Source: Pseudoxanthomonas sp. 3HH-4
GTDB lineage: Bacteria > Pseudomonadota > Gammaproteobacteria > Xanthomonadales > Xanthomonadaceae
Direction of reading: 5' to 3'
Length of the DNA stretch: 64,000 bases
NCBI RefSeq assembly: GCF_006716465.1
Contig: NZ_VFPB01000001.1
Location: 202,483-266,482 of the forward strand
A program made the position numbers and the translations under genes. This document shows, in pieces, positions 1-9,246 of this stretch (within the stretch, counting starts at the first letter, position 1; each line of letters begins with the position of its first letter). The notes under the pieces are model-generated. The model worked only from the letters and a program-made list of their open reading frames with translations, ran no database searches and was not told where the DNA came from.

Positions 1-1470
1 GGTGACAAGCTGCTTGGTGACCTCGAAGCAGAACGTGCACGAAGCCAAGCGATCGCGGTGGAAGCTGCGCAGCAACGTGGCTGGCTGGACGCGCTGCAAG
101 TCGAACTCGATGCTGAGCGCGCGCGTTCGGTGAGCCATGCGAAGGAACTGGCTGAGGCGAGGCTGCGTATCGAGCGGGAATTGACTCTATCCGCTGAGCG
201 TGATGCGCAGTTGGGCGAACGTATCGCCGATGCGCTGCAAGCCAAGCAGCGCATGACCGAACTGGAAAGGCAGCTGGAGAGTCAGCGCCTGGCGTACCAG
301 CGCCTGCACGGTGAGCATGCCCAGATCGCCGCGGACCTCCAGCATTCACGGCAGGCGCAGCAAGAGTTGCGCACCTATCTGGACAGTGCTCAGGAGAAGC
401 TGTCCGGTGCCTTCGCGGAATTGGCCGGCAAGGTGTTCGAGGAGCGAGGGCAGCAATTTGAGAAGAACGTCCGGCAGGCGACGCTTCAGTCACGCGTGGA
501 CATCGAGGGGCTGCTCAAGCCCTTCTCCGACAAACTGGGGGAGTTTCGCCAGCGTGTTGACACCGTGTATGGGGAGGAGTCGCGTGAGCGTGCGAGCCTG
601 CTGGGCGCGGTCGGCGAACTGAAGACGCTGAATCAGGACATGGCCACCCAAGCCGCCGCGCTGACGAATGCGCTGAAAGGCAATGCGCGTATACGTGGCG
701 ACTGGGGCGAGTTGATGCTGGATAGCGTGCTTCGTGGGTCTGGATTGGAGGAGGGGACACATTACGAGCGCCAGCAGCACGCCGTGGACGACGAAGGGGG
801 AAGATTGCGGCCCGACGTCGTCGTGAACTTTCCGGACCAGCGCAAGGTGGTTGTCGACAGCAAGGTCAACCTTATCGCTTGGCAGGAAGCAATGAATGCG
901 GCGACCCCGGACGAGCAAGAGGACGCATTGCGTCGTCATGCGGTGGGCTTGCGCCAGCATGTGAAGGAGCTGGGCGACAAGAATTATCCGAAGGCGGTCG
1001 GGGAGAGTGCCCTAGACATCACTATCGCCTTCGTGCCTATTGAGGGCGCGCTTTCCGCTGCGCTTGGTACAGATACAGATCTCCAAGGGTATGCCTTTGA
1101 TCGCCGGGTGGTCTTCGCGTCCCCCAATACTCTGATGGCGTTGCTGCGGGTCACTGAGCGCCTGTGGACGAGGGACAAGGTGCAGAAGCAGGCGCTGGAG
1201 ATCAGCGAGGCTGGTGGACGTGTGCTTGACGCGCTGACGGCATTCCTCACCGAGTTCGATACGGTTGGCAAGCGGCTGGACGACGCCAGTCAGGCTTTCA
1301 ATCGCGCCCGTAATCGTCTCGCCGACTCCCCTCAGTCTGCGCTCCATCGCGCACGACGTCTCGCGGAACTTGGAAGCAAGGCGAAGCGCGCGTTGCCGCC
1401 GGAACTGCAGCCCGACACATTTCAGCAGCTCACGGCACCCGCCCGAGGCGATGACCACGACAAGGAGTGA
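1..1470 (+). CDS. rmuC: DNA recombination protein RmuC (5' end outside window)
   Basis: The reading frame is open from base 1, so the start codon lies upstream of the window; 489 codons are visible. The first ~150 residues are rich in Ala, Glu, Gln, Arg and Leu, as in a long coiled coil (RERELTLSAERDAQL-like heptads). The rest is the conserved RmuC domain, with stretches such as GNARIRGDWGELMLDSVL, RPDVVVNFPDQRKVVVDSKV and FASPNTLMALLRV. RmuC proteins limit inversions at short inverted repeats and are thought to carry a restriction-endonuclease-like fold (family knowledge). The gene ends 55 nt before a strong terminator, so it is probably last in its transcript. Identity is confident; the true N-terminus cannot be seen. 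Confidence 0.93.
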   Translation, partial: GDKLLGDLEAERARSQAIAVEAAQQRGWLDALQVELDAERARSVSHAKELAEARLRIERELTLSAERDAQLGERIADALQAKQRMTELERQLESQRLAYQRLHGEHAQIAADLQHSRQAQQELRTYLDSAQEKLSGAFAELAGKVFEERGQQFEKNVRQATLQSRVDIEGLLKPFSDKLGEFRQRVDTVYGEESRERASLLGAVGELKTLNQDMATQAAALTNALKGNARIRGDWGELMLDSVLRGSGLEEGTHYERQQHAVDDEGGRLRPDVVVNFPDQRKVVVDSKVNLIAWQEAMNAATPDEQEDALRRHAVGLRQHVKELGDKNYPKAVGESALDITIAFVPIEGALSAALGTDTDLQGYAFDRRVVFASPNTLMALLRVTERLWTRDKVQKQALEISEAGGRVLDALTAFLTEFDTVGKRLDDASQAFNRARNRLADSPQSALHRARRLAELGSKAKRALPPELQPDTFQQLTAPARGDDHDKE

Positions 1471-1524
1471 TGCCTCCTCCCGTTGGAGGGAGGTGCGCCG
1501 GCCGTCGTTGCCCCTCAAAGGACG

Positions 1525-1550
1525 ACGGCGCCTTTCGGCGCCGTTTTCCT
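1525..1550 (+). terminator. Rho-independent terminator after rmuC
   Basis: An 8-bp perfect stem (ACGGCGCC / GGCGCCGT) closes a TTTC loop and is followed by TTTTCCTT. It lies 55 nt after the rmuC stop and before the convergent mlaA stop. On the minus strand no T-run follows, so it serves mainly the plus strand. Confidence 0.85.
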
Positions 1551-1573
1551 TCATCGCAGCATGATGCCCGGCC

Positions 1574-2581
1574 TCAACCGCCGCCGTTGATCTCCGGCAT
1601 CGGCATGGCGTCCACGGGCACCGTCGGGTTGTTCTCGTCCTGCAGGTATTCCGGCAGCTCGCTCTCGGTCTTCTGCTGCGTGCGGTGGCTTTCGATCTGG
1701 TAGTTGCGGCGCTGCAGCCACGAATCACGGACCAGGGCGTAATCATCCACCGCACCCTCGCGCAGGCTGTCCAGCGACAGCAACTGCGCGCGCGTGTCGA
1801 CCAGGTTGAGGCCCTGCAGGAAGATGCGCGTCTTGTCGTCCTCGATCTGCCGCACGGGACTGAGCGGCATGTCGCCGGCCATACCGAAGACGTCGCGGAT
1901 GGTGCGCGGGCCGAAGAAAGGCAGTTCCACGTAACGCGAGCGCCTCCAGCCCCACGTCCCCAGCGTCTGCCCGAAATCCTCGCTGCGGCGCTTCATCTTC
2001 AGGTCGCTGGCGGGATCGAAGATGCCGCCGATGCCGACGGTCGAGTTCAGCACGAAGCGGCCGAGCGTCTGTGTCGCATCGCGCGGACGCCCCTGCAGCA
2101 GCTGGTTCACCATCGTCAGCGGCTGGCGCAGGTTGTCGAAGAAGTTGCCGACGCCCAGCCGCACCGGCCGGGGCACCGCCGCCACGTAGGCGCGTGCGAG
2201 CGGGCGGGCTATGGCGCGGTCCACCGCGTTGTTGAAGCGGTGCACCTTGCGGTTGAACTTCTCCCACGGGTCGTACGAGGTCGGTGCCTGGGCGGGTGCG
2301 GGCAGAGTGGGGTCGGCGACCGGGTCGTACGCACCCTGGCCATAGATCGCGGCGAAGTCATCCTCGCCTTCCGATGTCGTGGCGGGATCCGTCGCGGCCG
2401 TGGGGGCATCGATGCTCGACGGGTCGATCGGTGGCTCGGGCGGAAGCGGCGCGGCGGCCGTGGCAGTGCTGTCGATCACCACGGCGTCGGCAGGCGGCGC
2501 CGTCGAGGACGTGGGTGCCGACGCGCAGGCGGTCGCCAGGGCGGCCAGCAGGGCGACGGTGCAGAGGCGGAACAGATTCAT
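1574..2581 (-). CDS. mlaA: Outer-membrane phospholipid-removal lipoprotein MlaA (VacJ)
   Basis: This 335-aa protein begins with a lipoprotein signal peptide ending LATAC (lipidated Cys19), followed by a low-complexity Ala/Thr/Pro linker to about residue 100. The MlaA domain then follows, with DPWEKFNRKVHRFN, a run of NSTVGIGGIFDPAS and FGQTLGTWG. In the known system MlaA sits as a ring in the outer membrane and passes mislocalised phospholipids to periplasmic MlaC. It lies 27 nt downstream of mlaB in the same direction and is probably part of the mla operon; in E. coli mlaA is at a separate locus. The C-terminal ~35 residues are Gln/Glu/Pro-rich and look disordered. Confidence 0.93.
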   Translation of the reverse strand: MNLFRLCTVALLAALATACASAPTSSTAPPADAVVIDSTATAAAPLPPEPPIDPSSIDAPTAATDPATTSEGEDDFAAIYGQGAYDPVADPTLPAPAQAPTSYDPWEKFNRKVHRFNNAVDRAIARPLARAYVAAVPRPVRLGVGNFFDNLRQPLTMVNQLLQGRPRDATQTLGRFVLNSTVGIGGIFDPASDLKMKRRSEDFGQTLGTWGWRRSRYVELPFFGPRTIRDVFGMAGDMPLSPVRQIEDDKTRIFLQGLNLVDTRAQLLSLDSLREGAVDDYALVRDSWLQRRNYQIESHRTQQKTESELPEYLQDENNPTVPVDAMPMPEINGGG

Positions 2582-2608
2582 CCTGATTCCTGGAAACTTC
2601 GGGTGGGG

Positions 2609-2917
2609 TTACGCGGGAAAATCCAGTTCCGGCGTCAGTCGGTACGCCGCCTGGAGATCGGCAAGACCTGCAGGCTGTCCATCGAAACGGGGGGTGGTGC
2701 CACTGGCGCGCGCGCGCGCGGCCAACTCGGACAACAGTGCCAGCCCGGCGCTGTCGACGGTAGTGACGTTGGTCAGGACGAAGCGTTGCACGCCGGCCAG
2801 GTGCGCGGTTGCTTGCGGCCACAGCGCTGCCACCGCCGCACGGTCCAGCGCACCCGTGAACACGAGCGCGTCGCCGTCCCGCTGGACGCTGGCGTCAGTT
2901 GCCGCCGGCACTGCCAT
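2609..2917 (-). CDS. mlaB: MlaB, STAS-domain subunit of the MlaFEDB transporter
   Basis: This 102-aa protein has a single STAS domain: an N-terminal sheet segment, then FVLTNVTTVDSAGLALLSELA, where the TVDSAG loop is the typical STAS switch motif. Family knowledge: MlaB binds the ATPase MlaF in the cytoplasm and is needed for stable assembly and activity of the ABC complex. The start codon lies 23 nt inside the end of mlaC, which implies translational coupling. Length and position in the gene order match mlaB of other proteobacteria, although the sequence is poorly conserved, as usual for this subunit. Confidence 0.85.
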   Translation of the reverse strand: MAVPAATDASVQRDGDALVFTGALDRAAVAALWPQATAHLAGVQRFVLTNVTTVDSAGLALLSELAARARASGTTPRFDGQPAGLADLQAAYRLTPELDFPA

Positions 2918-3566
2918 TGACCTGCAGCCTGCCGGCCTTCAGGTCCGCCGCCACCTGGGCGATGGACTTCTGCCGCAACGGCGTATCGAACTGGGTCTTG
3001 AAGGTCTGCACGAAGGACACGCCTTCCGGCAGCACGTCGAACACCTTCCACTGCCCACCGACGTTGCGCACATAGAAGGTGATCGGGGTGACGGTCTGGT
3101 CGGCCTGCAGGAACTCGGTGTCGACCTTCACGCCGCGGCCGCCGGGCAGCGGCGTTTCGGACTTCACCCGTACCTTCAGACGCGCGTTGAAGTCGGCCAG
3201 GCGCGCACCATAGGCCGACAGCAGGCGCTCGGTCAGGGCTTGGCCGAACAGCTTCACGTCGGCATCGGAGGCACCACGACCGTGCACGCCCAGTACCAGG
3301 CGGGCGGCGTAGTCTCCGTCGAACAGCGTGTTGAACTCGGAGGTGACGAATTGGCGCAGTGCGGCTGGGTTCGACTTGAATTCGGCACGACGCTGGTCGA
3401 GCGTGGTCAGGATGCGCGTGCTGCTGGCCAGCACGACTTGGCTGGCGCTGGCCTTGGTGGCGGTGGCGGGTGCCGCGGTCTGCGCGAACACGGCGACCGG
3501 CGCGGACGCCAGCAGCGCGGCAGACAGCACGACGGACAGGAGGGAGGGCTTCATCAGGGTCTTCAT
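2895..3566 (-). CDS. mlaC: MlaC, periplasmic phospholipid-binding carrier
   Basis: The 223-aa product has a Sec signal peptide (positively charged MKTLMK start, hydrophobic core, likely cut after VFA at about residue 28). The MlaC fold follows, recognised by the FVTSEFNTLFDGDYAARLVLG and GGQWKVFDVLPEGVSFVQTFKTQF segments. MlaC shuttles phospholipid between MlaA in the outer membrane and the MlaFEDB complex in the inner membrane. The gene overlaps mlaD by 4 nt at its start and mlaB by 23 nt at its end, so it is internal to a tightly packed operon. Confidence 0.93.
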   Translation of the reverse strand: MKTLMKPSLLSVVLSAALLASAPVAVFAQTAAPATATKASASQVVLASSTRILTTLDQRRAEFKSNPAALRQFVTSEFNTLFDGDYAARLVLGVHGRGASDADVKLFGQALTERLLSAYGARLADFNARLKVRVKSETPLPGGRGVKVDTEFLQADQTVTPITFYVRNVGGQWKVFDVLPEGVSFVQTFKTQFDTPLRQKSIAQVAADLKAGRLQVNGSAGGN

Positions 3567-4108
3567 GGCGTCGGTTCTTCCGTAACGGGGGGCGCGGCGT
3601 TATCGCCGCTGGCCGGGGGGGTATCCCCGGAGCCTGCATCGGCATTGTTGGCGCCGCCGCTGAACATGTACTTGCCGGCCAGCTGCAGCAGGTCGACCGC
3701 CGGCTGGGTGAAGGCGATCTCTTCGCCGGGCTTCAGGACTTCGGGATCACCGCCCGGCGACAGGCCAATGTAGTTCTCGCCCAGCAGGCCGCTGGTGAAG
3801 ATGCCGGCCGCGGTGTCGGCCGGCAGGTCCTTGTACTGGCTGTCGATGGACAGCGTGACCAGCGAATCGAACTTGACCGGATCCAACCGGATGTCGGCCA
3901 CCTGGCCGATCACCACGCCACCGATCTTCACCGGCGCCTGCTTGCGCAACTGGCCGAGGTTGGAGAAGCGCGCAGTCAGCTCGTAGCTGCCGCCGCCCAC
4001 GCCGAAGCGCTTGTTGGTGGAGGCCAGTGCCAGCACCAGCAGGGACGCCAGCGCCAGCAGCAGGAAGGCGCCGACGGCGAACTCGAGACGGGGTCCACGG
4101 ACGGACAT
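3563..4108 (-). CDS. mlaD: MlaD, inner-membrane MCE-domain subunit
   Basis: The 181-aa protein has one N-terminal membrane anchor (about residues 11-29) and a single periplasmic MCE domain. Typical MCE stretches are ELTARFSNLGQLRKQAPVKIGGVVIG and AGIFTSGLLGENYIGLSPGG. MlaD hexamers form the lipid channel sitting on the MlaE permease. The C-terminal ~35 residues are Pro/Ala/Asn/Glu-rich and probably flexible. It starts 3 nt after the mlaE stop and overlaps mlaC by 4 nt. Length fits the family (about 180 aa in E. coli). Confidence 0.95.
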   Translation of the reverse strand: MSVRGPRLEFAVGAFLLLALASLLVLALASTNKRFGVGGGSYELTARFSNLGQLRKQAPVKIGGVVIGQVADIRLDPVKFDSLVTLSIDSQYKDLPADTAAGIFTSGLLGENYIGLSPGGDPEVLKPGEEIAFTQPAVDLLQLAGKYMFSGGANNADAGSGDTPPASGDNAAPPVTEEPTP

Positions 4109-4111
4109 GGG

Positions 4112-4864
4112 TCAGCTCCTGAAAAGCAATGCAGACATGACGAAATTGAACATCAGCACCAGCAGCGAGGCGTTCACCACGGCGCGGGTGGTGGCCACGG
4201 AGGTGCCCTCGATGGTCGGCTCGGCGTGGAAGCCCACGTAGGCCGCGACCAGCGCGGCGGTGCCGCCGAACACGGCGGACTTCAGCAGCGCCACGCCGAA
4301 GTCGTCCCAGAAATCCACGCTGTTCTGCAGCGCCGACCAGAACGTGCCATTGTCGAGGCCGAGCACGTGCACGGCTTCGAAATAGCTGGCGCTGATCGCC
4401 AGCGAGCAGAAGAAACCGGTCAGCAGCGGTACGGTCAGCACCGCCGCCCAGAAGCGCGGCGCCACGGCCTTCGCCACCGGATCGATGGCCATCAGCTCCA
4501 GCGCCTTGATCTGGTCGGTGGCGCGCATCAGGCCCAGTTCGGCGGCGATGGAACTGCCGGCGCGGCCGATGAAAAGCAGCGCGGTCAGCACCGGGCCCAG
4601 TTCGCGGTACAGCGACAGACCCAGCAGCGTGGACAGCGCGTCGCTGGCGCCGAACGTGGTCAGCGTGCGGTAGCCCTGCAGGGTCAGCACCAGGCCCACG
4701 AAGGCGCCGCCCACGGCGATGATCGGCAGCGAGCGGCCGCCGATCTTGTAGATCTCGCGGGTCAGCTCGGCCAGGAAGTCGCGGGTCGGCGTGGATGCAC
4801 GGAATACCGACAGCGAGAACAGGCCGGCACGGCCCAGCGACCGGATGGCGGTGGCGAAGGCCAT
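4112..4864 (-). CDS. mlaE: MlaE, ABC permease for phospholipid transport
   Basis: This 250-aa integral membrane protein of the MlaE/YrbE permease family has hydrophobic segments in the middle and at the C-terminus. It contains the conserved FVGLVLTLQGYRTL, PVLTALLFIGRAGSSIAAELG and family-typical EALELMAIDPVAKAVAPRFWA-like region. Two copies form the membrane core of the Mla ABC transporter. The ATG overlaps the mlaF stop (TGATG), showing translational coupling within the operon. Confidence 0.95.
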   Translation of the reverse strand: MAFATAIRSLGRAGLFSLSVFRASTPTRDFLAELTREIYKIGGRSLPIIAVGGAFVGLVLTLQGYRTLTTFGASDALSTLLGLSLYRELGPVLTALLFIGRAGSSIAAELGLMRATDQIKALELMAIDPVAKAVAPRFWAAVLTVPLLTGFFCSLAISASYFEAVHVLGLDNGTFWSALQNSVDFWDDFGVALLKSAVFGGTAALVAAYVGFHAEPTIEGTSVATTRAVVNASLLVLMFNFVMSALLFRS

Positions 4865-5652
4865 CAGGCGGCCTCCCCGCGCTTGACCGTGTCGAAGGCG
4901 ATCGGGCCGTCCGGCTCGCCACGCAGGAACTGCCTCACCAGCGGGTCCGACGTGGCGTCGAGTTCGGCGGAGGTGCCCGAGAACACCAGGCCGCCATTGG
5001 CGATTACCACCGCCTGGTCGGCGATCGGCAGGGTCTCGTGCACGTGGTGGCTGACGATGATGCTGGTCAGGCCCAACGTGTCGTTGAGGCGCTGGATCAG
5101 GCTCATGATCACGCCCGAGGCGATGGGGTCCAGGCCGGTCAGCGGCTCGTCGTAGAGCATCAGTGGCGGATCCAGCGCCAGCGCGCGCGCCAGCGCCACA
5201 CGGCGCGCCATGCCGCCGGACAACTCGCGCGGGTAGGCGTCGGCGGCGGCACGCAGGCCGACCGCGTTCAACTTCAGGTCCACCAGTCGGCGGATCAGCG
5301 CCTCCGGCAGCTTGGTATGCGTGCGCAGCGGCAGCGCCACGTTCTCCGCCGTGGTCAGGTCGGTCAGTAGGCCGTTGCCCTGCAGCAGCACGCCGATGCC
5401 CTTGCGCATCTCCAGCAGCGCGCGGCTGCCGTGCGGCACGGGCTGGCCGAACACCTCCACCGTACCCGCGGCGGGCGGTAGCTCACCGGTCAGCGCGGCC
5501 AGCAGCGTCGATTTGCCGCTGCCGGACGGGCCAAGGACGGCGGTAATGCTGCCGCGCGGCACCGTCAGGTCGATGCCGCGCAGGATGGTGCGGCCGCCGC
5601 GGTCAAGGCGGAGGCCGGACAGGTGCACGGCAGGGGCGTCGGCAGGCGTCAT
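4864..5652 (-). CDS. mlaF: MlaF, ATPase of the Mla phospholipid transporter
   Basis: The chosen start (MTPADAPAVHL) gives 262 aa, the usual length for MlaF. Far longer readings of this frame run antisense through recC and are not credible. Walker A is GPSGSGKST (residues 41-49), the ABC signature is LSGGMARRVALARAL, and Walker B is LMLYDEPLTGLDP, followed by the switch His in SIIVSHHVHE. It powers lipid movement through MlaE/MlaD. It is the first gene of mlaFEDCB-mlaA and is divergent from recC, with 207 nt between the two starts that must hold both promoters; I could not pick a convincing -35/-10 pair there. Confidence 0.94.
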   Translation of the reverse strand: MTPADAPAVHLSGLRLDRGGRTILRGIDLTVPRGSITAVLGPSGSGKSTLLAALTGELPPAAGTVEVFGQPVPHGSRALLEMRKGIGVLLQGNGLLTDLTTAENVALPLRTHTKLPEALIRRLVDLKLNAVGLRAAADAYPRELSGGMARRVALARALALDPPLMLYDEPLTGLDPIASGVIMSLIQRLNDTLGLTSIIVSHHVHETLPIADQAVVIANGGLVFSGTSAELDATSDPLVRQFLRGEPDGPIAFDTVKRGEAA

Positions 5653-5859
5653 GGGCGTCGTCGGCGAGCGGGGTGGCGGAGCGGGGAGTAGCGGGTTAAC
5701 GGAAAAACAACGCTGTAGCTTCACGGCCGACGGCTGAACATAAACCGTACCGCGCAGTTTGATTATTGTGGCACCCGACCGCCGCCCGCGCGCACGGTCG
5801 TGCGGGATGCTGTGGCCCAAACCGCCGCGTCTCCGGCGCCATGCCCGGCATCCGGCACA

Positions 5860-8800
5860 ATGGCGACGACGATGACGACCGACGCCACGCCCGACTTCCG
5901 CCTCTACCACTCCAATGCGCTGGAGGTGCTGGCGGGCCTGCTGGCACGGGAATTGAGCACGCCCGCGCCCGGCGTGCCGCTGCTGGCGCCGGACACCGTG
6001 CTGATCCCGCAGGTCGCGATGCGGCGCTGGCTGCAGGCCACGCTGGCCACCGAGCACGGCATCGCCGCGAACCTGGAATTCCTCACCCCCGGCGAGTTCG
6101 TCGCACGTGCGCTGGACGCCAATGTGCCGGGCGAGGGCGACGATCTCGATGCCGCGGCGCTGCACTGGCGGCTGTACGCCGCACTGACCGACCCCGTGCT
6201 GCTCGTGCGTCCGGCCATGGCGCAGATCGCCGCCTACCTGGCGGGTACCGCATCGCGCCGGCCCGATCCACTCAAGCCGTGGGCGCTGGCGGGGGAACTG
6301 GCCGACGTGTTCGAGAAGTACCAGGCCTGGCGTCGCGACTGGTTGCTGCGCTGGGAAAGTGGCGCCGATCCCGACGACCCGCAGGCGATCCTGTGGCGCC
6401 ACGTTGCCGGCGGCCACGACTACCGCGCGCGGCGCATCCAGCGCTATCTCGACCGCTTCGAGGGCGCGGGCCAGCCGTTGCCGCAGGGACTGCCGCCGCG
6501 CGTATTCGCGTTCGCCACGCTCAATGTCTCCCCCGACGTGCTGCGCGTGCTGGCCACGCAGGCGCGTGTGGGCACGCTGCATTTCTATGTCCCTTCGCCG
6601 GTGAAGGACTACTGGGGCGACCTGCAACGCCTGCGCGCGGGCGCCGAGGACGACACGACCGCGGACGCCCGCCTGCTGCAGGCCTGGGGCGCGGCGGGGC
6701 GCGATTTCATGGCCGTGATCGGCGGCTACGAACTGGTGCACCCCACCTTGGACGTGCGCGGCCATGCCGATCCCGGTGCGGGGGGAGGCAAGTTCCGGGG
6801 CAGCCTGCTGCGGCGGCTGCAGTCGGACCTGTTCCATCGCCGCCCGCAGCCGCTCGACCTGCTGCCGGCCCTGCGCACCGACGATCCCAGCCTGCAGGTG
6901 CACGCCTGCCACACACGCCTGCGCGAACTGCAGGTCCTGCACGACCAACTGCGTGCGTTGCTGGAGGACGAGCGCTTCGATCCGCCGCTGCAGCCGCGCG
7001 AAATCGCGGTACTGGCGCCGGACATCGACCCGTACGTGCCCTATCTGGAAGCCGTGTTCGGCGCGCCGGGCGATGGCGACCGGTTGCCGTACGCGCTGGC
7101 CGACACCAGTCCGCTGGCCGGCGAGCCGTTGGCCGACGTGCTCGTGCGCCTGCTCGGCCTGCCGGTCTCGCGCTTCGGCACCCACGAGATCCTCGATCTG
7201 CTCGCCAGTGCGCCCATCGCGGAGGCAGCCGGTCTCGATGCCCCCGCCTTCGAGCGCCTGCACGCATGGCTGCAGGCCGCGGGCGCGCGCTGGGGACTGG
7301 ATGCGAAGCACCGTGCCGCGCACGACGCGCCCGCCGACGATGCCTACACCTGGCAGTTCGCACTCGACCGCCTGCTGCTGGGCCACGCCAGTGGCGCGCA
7401 GGACGACATCGCCGGTGTCGCGCCCTGGCCGGAACTGGAAGGCAGCGCGCTCGATGCGCTCGATACCCTGATCCGCCTGCTGCGCGTGCTGGCCCGCCAC
7501 CAGAAATCGCTGGGCGAGGCGATCACGCCCGCGCAATGGCGCGAACGGCTGCTCGGACTGCTCGCCGCACTGCTGCCGCGCGAGCCCACGCTGCCCGCCC
7601 GACAGCGCGCACTCGACCGCCTGCGCATGCTCATCGACGACTTCGCCGCGCAGGCGGAGAAAGCGGGCTATGCCGACACCGTGCCGGCCGACGTGGTGCG
7701 CGCGCACTTCACCACCACGCTTGCCGAAGCCGATACGCGCGCGCCCCTGCTGACCGGCGGCATCAGCTTCGGCCGCATGGTGCCGATGCGGCTGTTGCCG
7801 TTCCGCGTGATCTGCGTGCTCGGCATGAACGATGGCGACTATCCGCGCCGCGATCCCGCCGCCGGCCTGAGCAAGCTCACGGCCGAACTCGGCACCGACA
7901 AGCGCCGGCATGGCGACCGCTCGCTGCGCGAAGACGATCGCTTCCTGTTCCTGCAACTGTTCGCCGCCGCGCAGGACGTGTTCCTTCTCAGTTATCTCGG
8001 TGCCGATCCGCGCGACGGCAGCGCACGCGAACCGTCGGTGCTGGTCAGTGAACTCATCGACGCCGCCGCGCGGCAGCATGCCGATCCGGCGTGCGTCGCC
8101 AGGACGCTGGTGGTGCACCACCCGCTGCAGCCGTTCTCGCCCGCTGCGTTCGGTGGCGACGAGGACTCGCGCCGTTTCAGTTACCGGCGGCAATGGCATC
8201 CCGCCGCCGGCCAGCTGGCGGGGCGACGCTCGCCCCTGCCGCGCTGGTTCCCGGGCGACGCGATGCCGCCACCTGACGACGCCGGCTCCCCGCTGTCGGT
8301 CGACCTGTTGCGCCGCTTCCTGACCGCACCGGCCGAGCAGTTCCTGCGCCAGCGGCTCGGCTTGCGGCTGGACGGGATCGACGAGACGGGCGACGACGTC
8401 GAACCTCTGCTGCTGCCGGGCCGCGGCCTGGCGCGCAGTGAAGTGCAGGCGGCCGTGTTCGCCGGGGTGCTGCAGGGCGACGATGACGCCACGCTGCATG
8501 CCGCCCTGCGTGCCCGCGCACTGCTGCCCTCGGGTACGTTGGGGCGACGCACGCTGGCTGCGCTGCGCAGCGAGGTGATGCCGTATGCACGCGCCTTCGC
8601 CGACTGGCGTGGCGGCGACGTGCCGGCGACGCAGCGCATCGAGGTGGACATCGACGGCGTCGCATTGCACGGCACGCTGGCGGGCGTGTATCCGCACGGG
8701 CTTGCCCGCGTTCGCATCGGTACTCCGGGCGGAACCGCGGCGATCCGCGACGGCCTGGACTGGCTGCTCGCCAGTGCGGCCGGCCTGGCGCTGCCCCTGG

Positions 8801-9246
8801 TTCAATTCCACGAGGGCGGCAGGAAGCCGGCATCCGGCCATCCGTTCGGTCCTCACATGCGCCCGCCGCTCGCTCCGGACCAGGCGCTCACTGTGCTCCG
8901 GCACCTGCTCTGGCTGCGCGGACAGGGCCTGCGCGAACCGCTGCCGTTCGCGCCTTACAGCGGTTGGGAATTCTTCGCCGCCGCGCCCGACATGGAAGCG
9001 GGCCTGAAGGAAGCGGCGAAGAAATGGTACGGAAGCGAGCGCAGCTGGAGCGAAGGCAGCGGAGATGCGCTGCGGCTCGCGCTGCGCGGGCGCGATCCGT
9101 TCAGCGATGACGCAACGCGGCTGCGGTTCGCGGATCTCTCGATGTCGATCTATCTCGCGGTCACGCAGGGCGAGGTCTACGCCGGCACCGATCCCGATGC
9201 GTTGCGCGCGCTGGCCCCCGTCTTCGACGCGGAGGACGCTGGATGA
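5860..9246 (+). CDS. recC: RecBCD enzyme subunit RecC
   Basis: The product is about 1128 aa when started at ATG 5860 (MATTMTTDATPDFRLYHSN); ATG 5872 is an equally possible start, and the GTG at 5800 is unlikely. Family features include FRLYHSNALEVLAGLLARELS at the start, the inactive SF1-helicase-like core, and LLTGGISFGRMVPMRLLPF and VICVLGMNDGDYPRRDPAAG in the second half. RecC recognises Chi and holds RecB and RecD together for repair of double-strand ends. It is first in recC-recB-recD, with the next ATG overlapping its stop (ATGA), so the three subunits are translated together. Confidence 0.95.
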   Translation: MATTMTTDATPDFRLYHSNALEVLAGLLARELSTPAPGVPLLAPDTVLIPQVAMRRWLQATLATEHGIAANLEFLTPGEFVARALDANVPGEGDDLDAAALHWRLYAALTDPVLLVRPAMAQIAAYLAGTASRRPDPLKPWALAGELADVFEKYQAWRRDWLLRWESGADPDDPQAILWRHVAGGHDYRARRIQRYLDRFEGAGQPLPQGLPPRVFAFATLNVSPDVLRVLATQARVGTLHFYVPSPVKDYWGDLQRLRAGAEDDTTADARLLQAWGAAGRDFMAVIGGYELVHPTLDVRGHADPGAGGGKFRGSLLRRLQSDLFHRRPQPLDLLPALRTDDPSLQVHACHTRLRELQVLHDQLRALLEDERFDPPLQPREIAVLAPDIDPYVPYLEAVFGAPGDGDRLPYALADTSPLAGEPLADVLVRLLGLPVSRFGTHEILDLLASAPIAEAAGLDAPAFERLHAWLQAAGARWGLDAKHRAAHDAPADDAYTWQFALDRLLLGHASGAQDDIAGVAPWPELEGSALDALDTLIRLLRVLARHQKSLGEAITPAQWRERLLGLLAALLPREPTLPARQRALDRLRMLIDDFAAQAEKAGYADTVPADVVRAHFTTTLAEADTRAPLLTGGISFGRMVPMRLLPFRVICVLGMNDGDYPRRDPAAGLSKLTAELGTDKRRHGDRSLREDDRFLFLQLFAAAQDVFLLSYLGADPRDGSAREPSVLVSELIDAAARQHADPACVARTLVVHHPLQPFSPAAFGGDEDSRRFSYRRQWHPAAGQLAGRRSPLPRWFPGDAMPPPDDAGSPLSVDLLRRFLTAPAEQFLRQRLGLRLDGIDETGDDVEPLLLPGRGLARSEVQAAVFAGVLQGDDDATLHAALRARALLPSGTLGRRTLAALRSEVMPYARAFADWRGGDVPATQRIEVDIDGVALHGTLAGVYPHGLARVRIGTPGGTAAIRDGLDWLLASAAGLALPLVQFHEGGRKPASGHPFGPHMRPPLAPDQALTVLRHLLWLRGQGLREPLPFAPYSGWEFFAAAPDMEAGLKEAAKKWYGSERSWSEGSGDALRLALRGRDPFSDDATRLRFADLSMSIYLAVTQGEVYAGTDPDALRALAPVFDAEDAG

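Noticed and set aside
4864-8904. 1346-codon minus-strand frame covering mlaF and continuing antisense through recC
   Set aside because: Only the mlaF part (from 5652) matches a family; the rest is an antisense shadow of recC caused by high GC.
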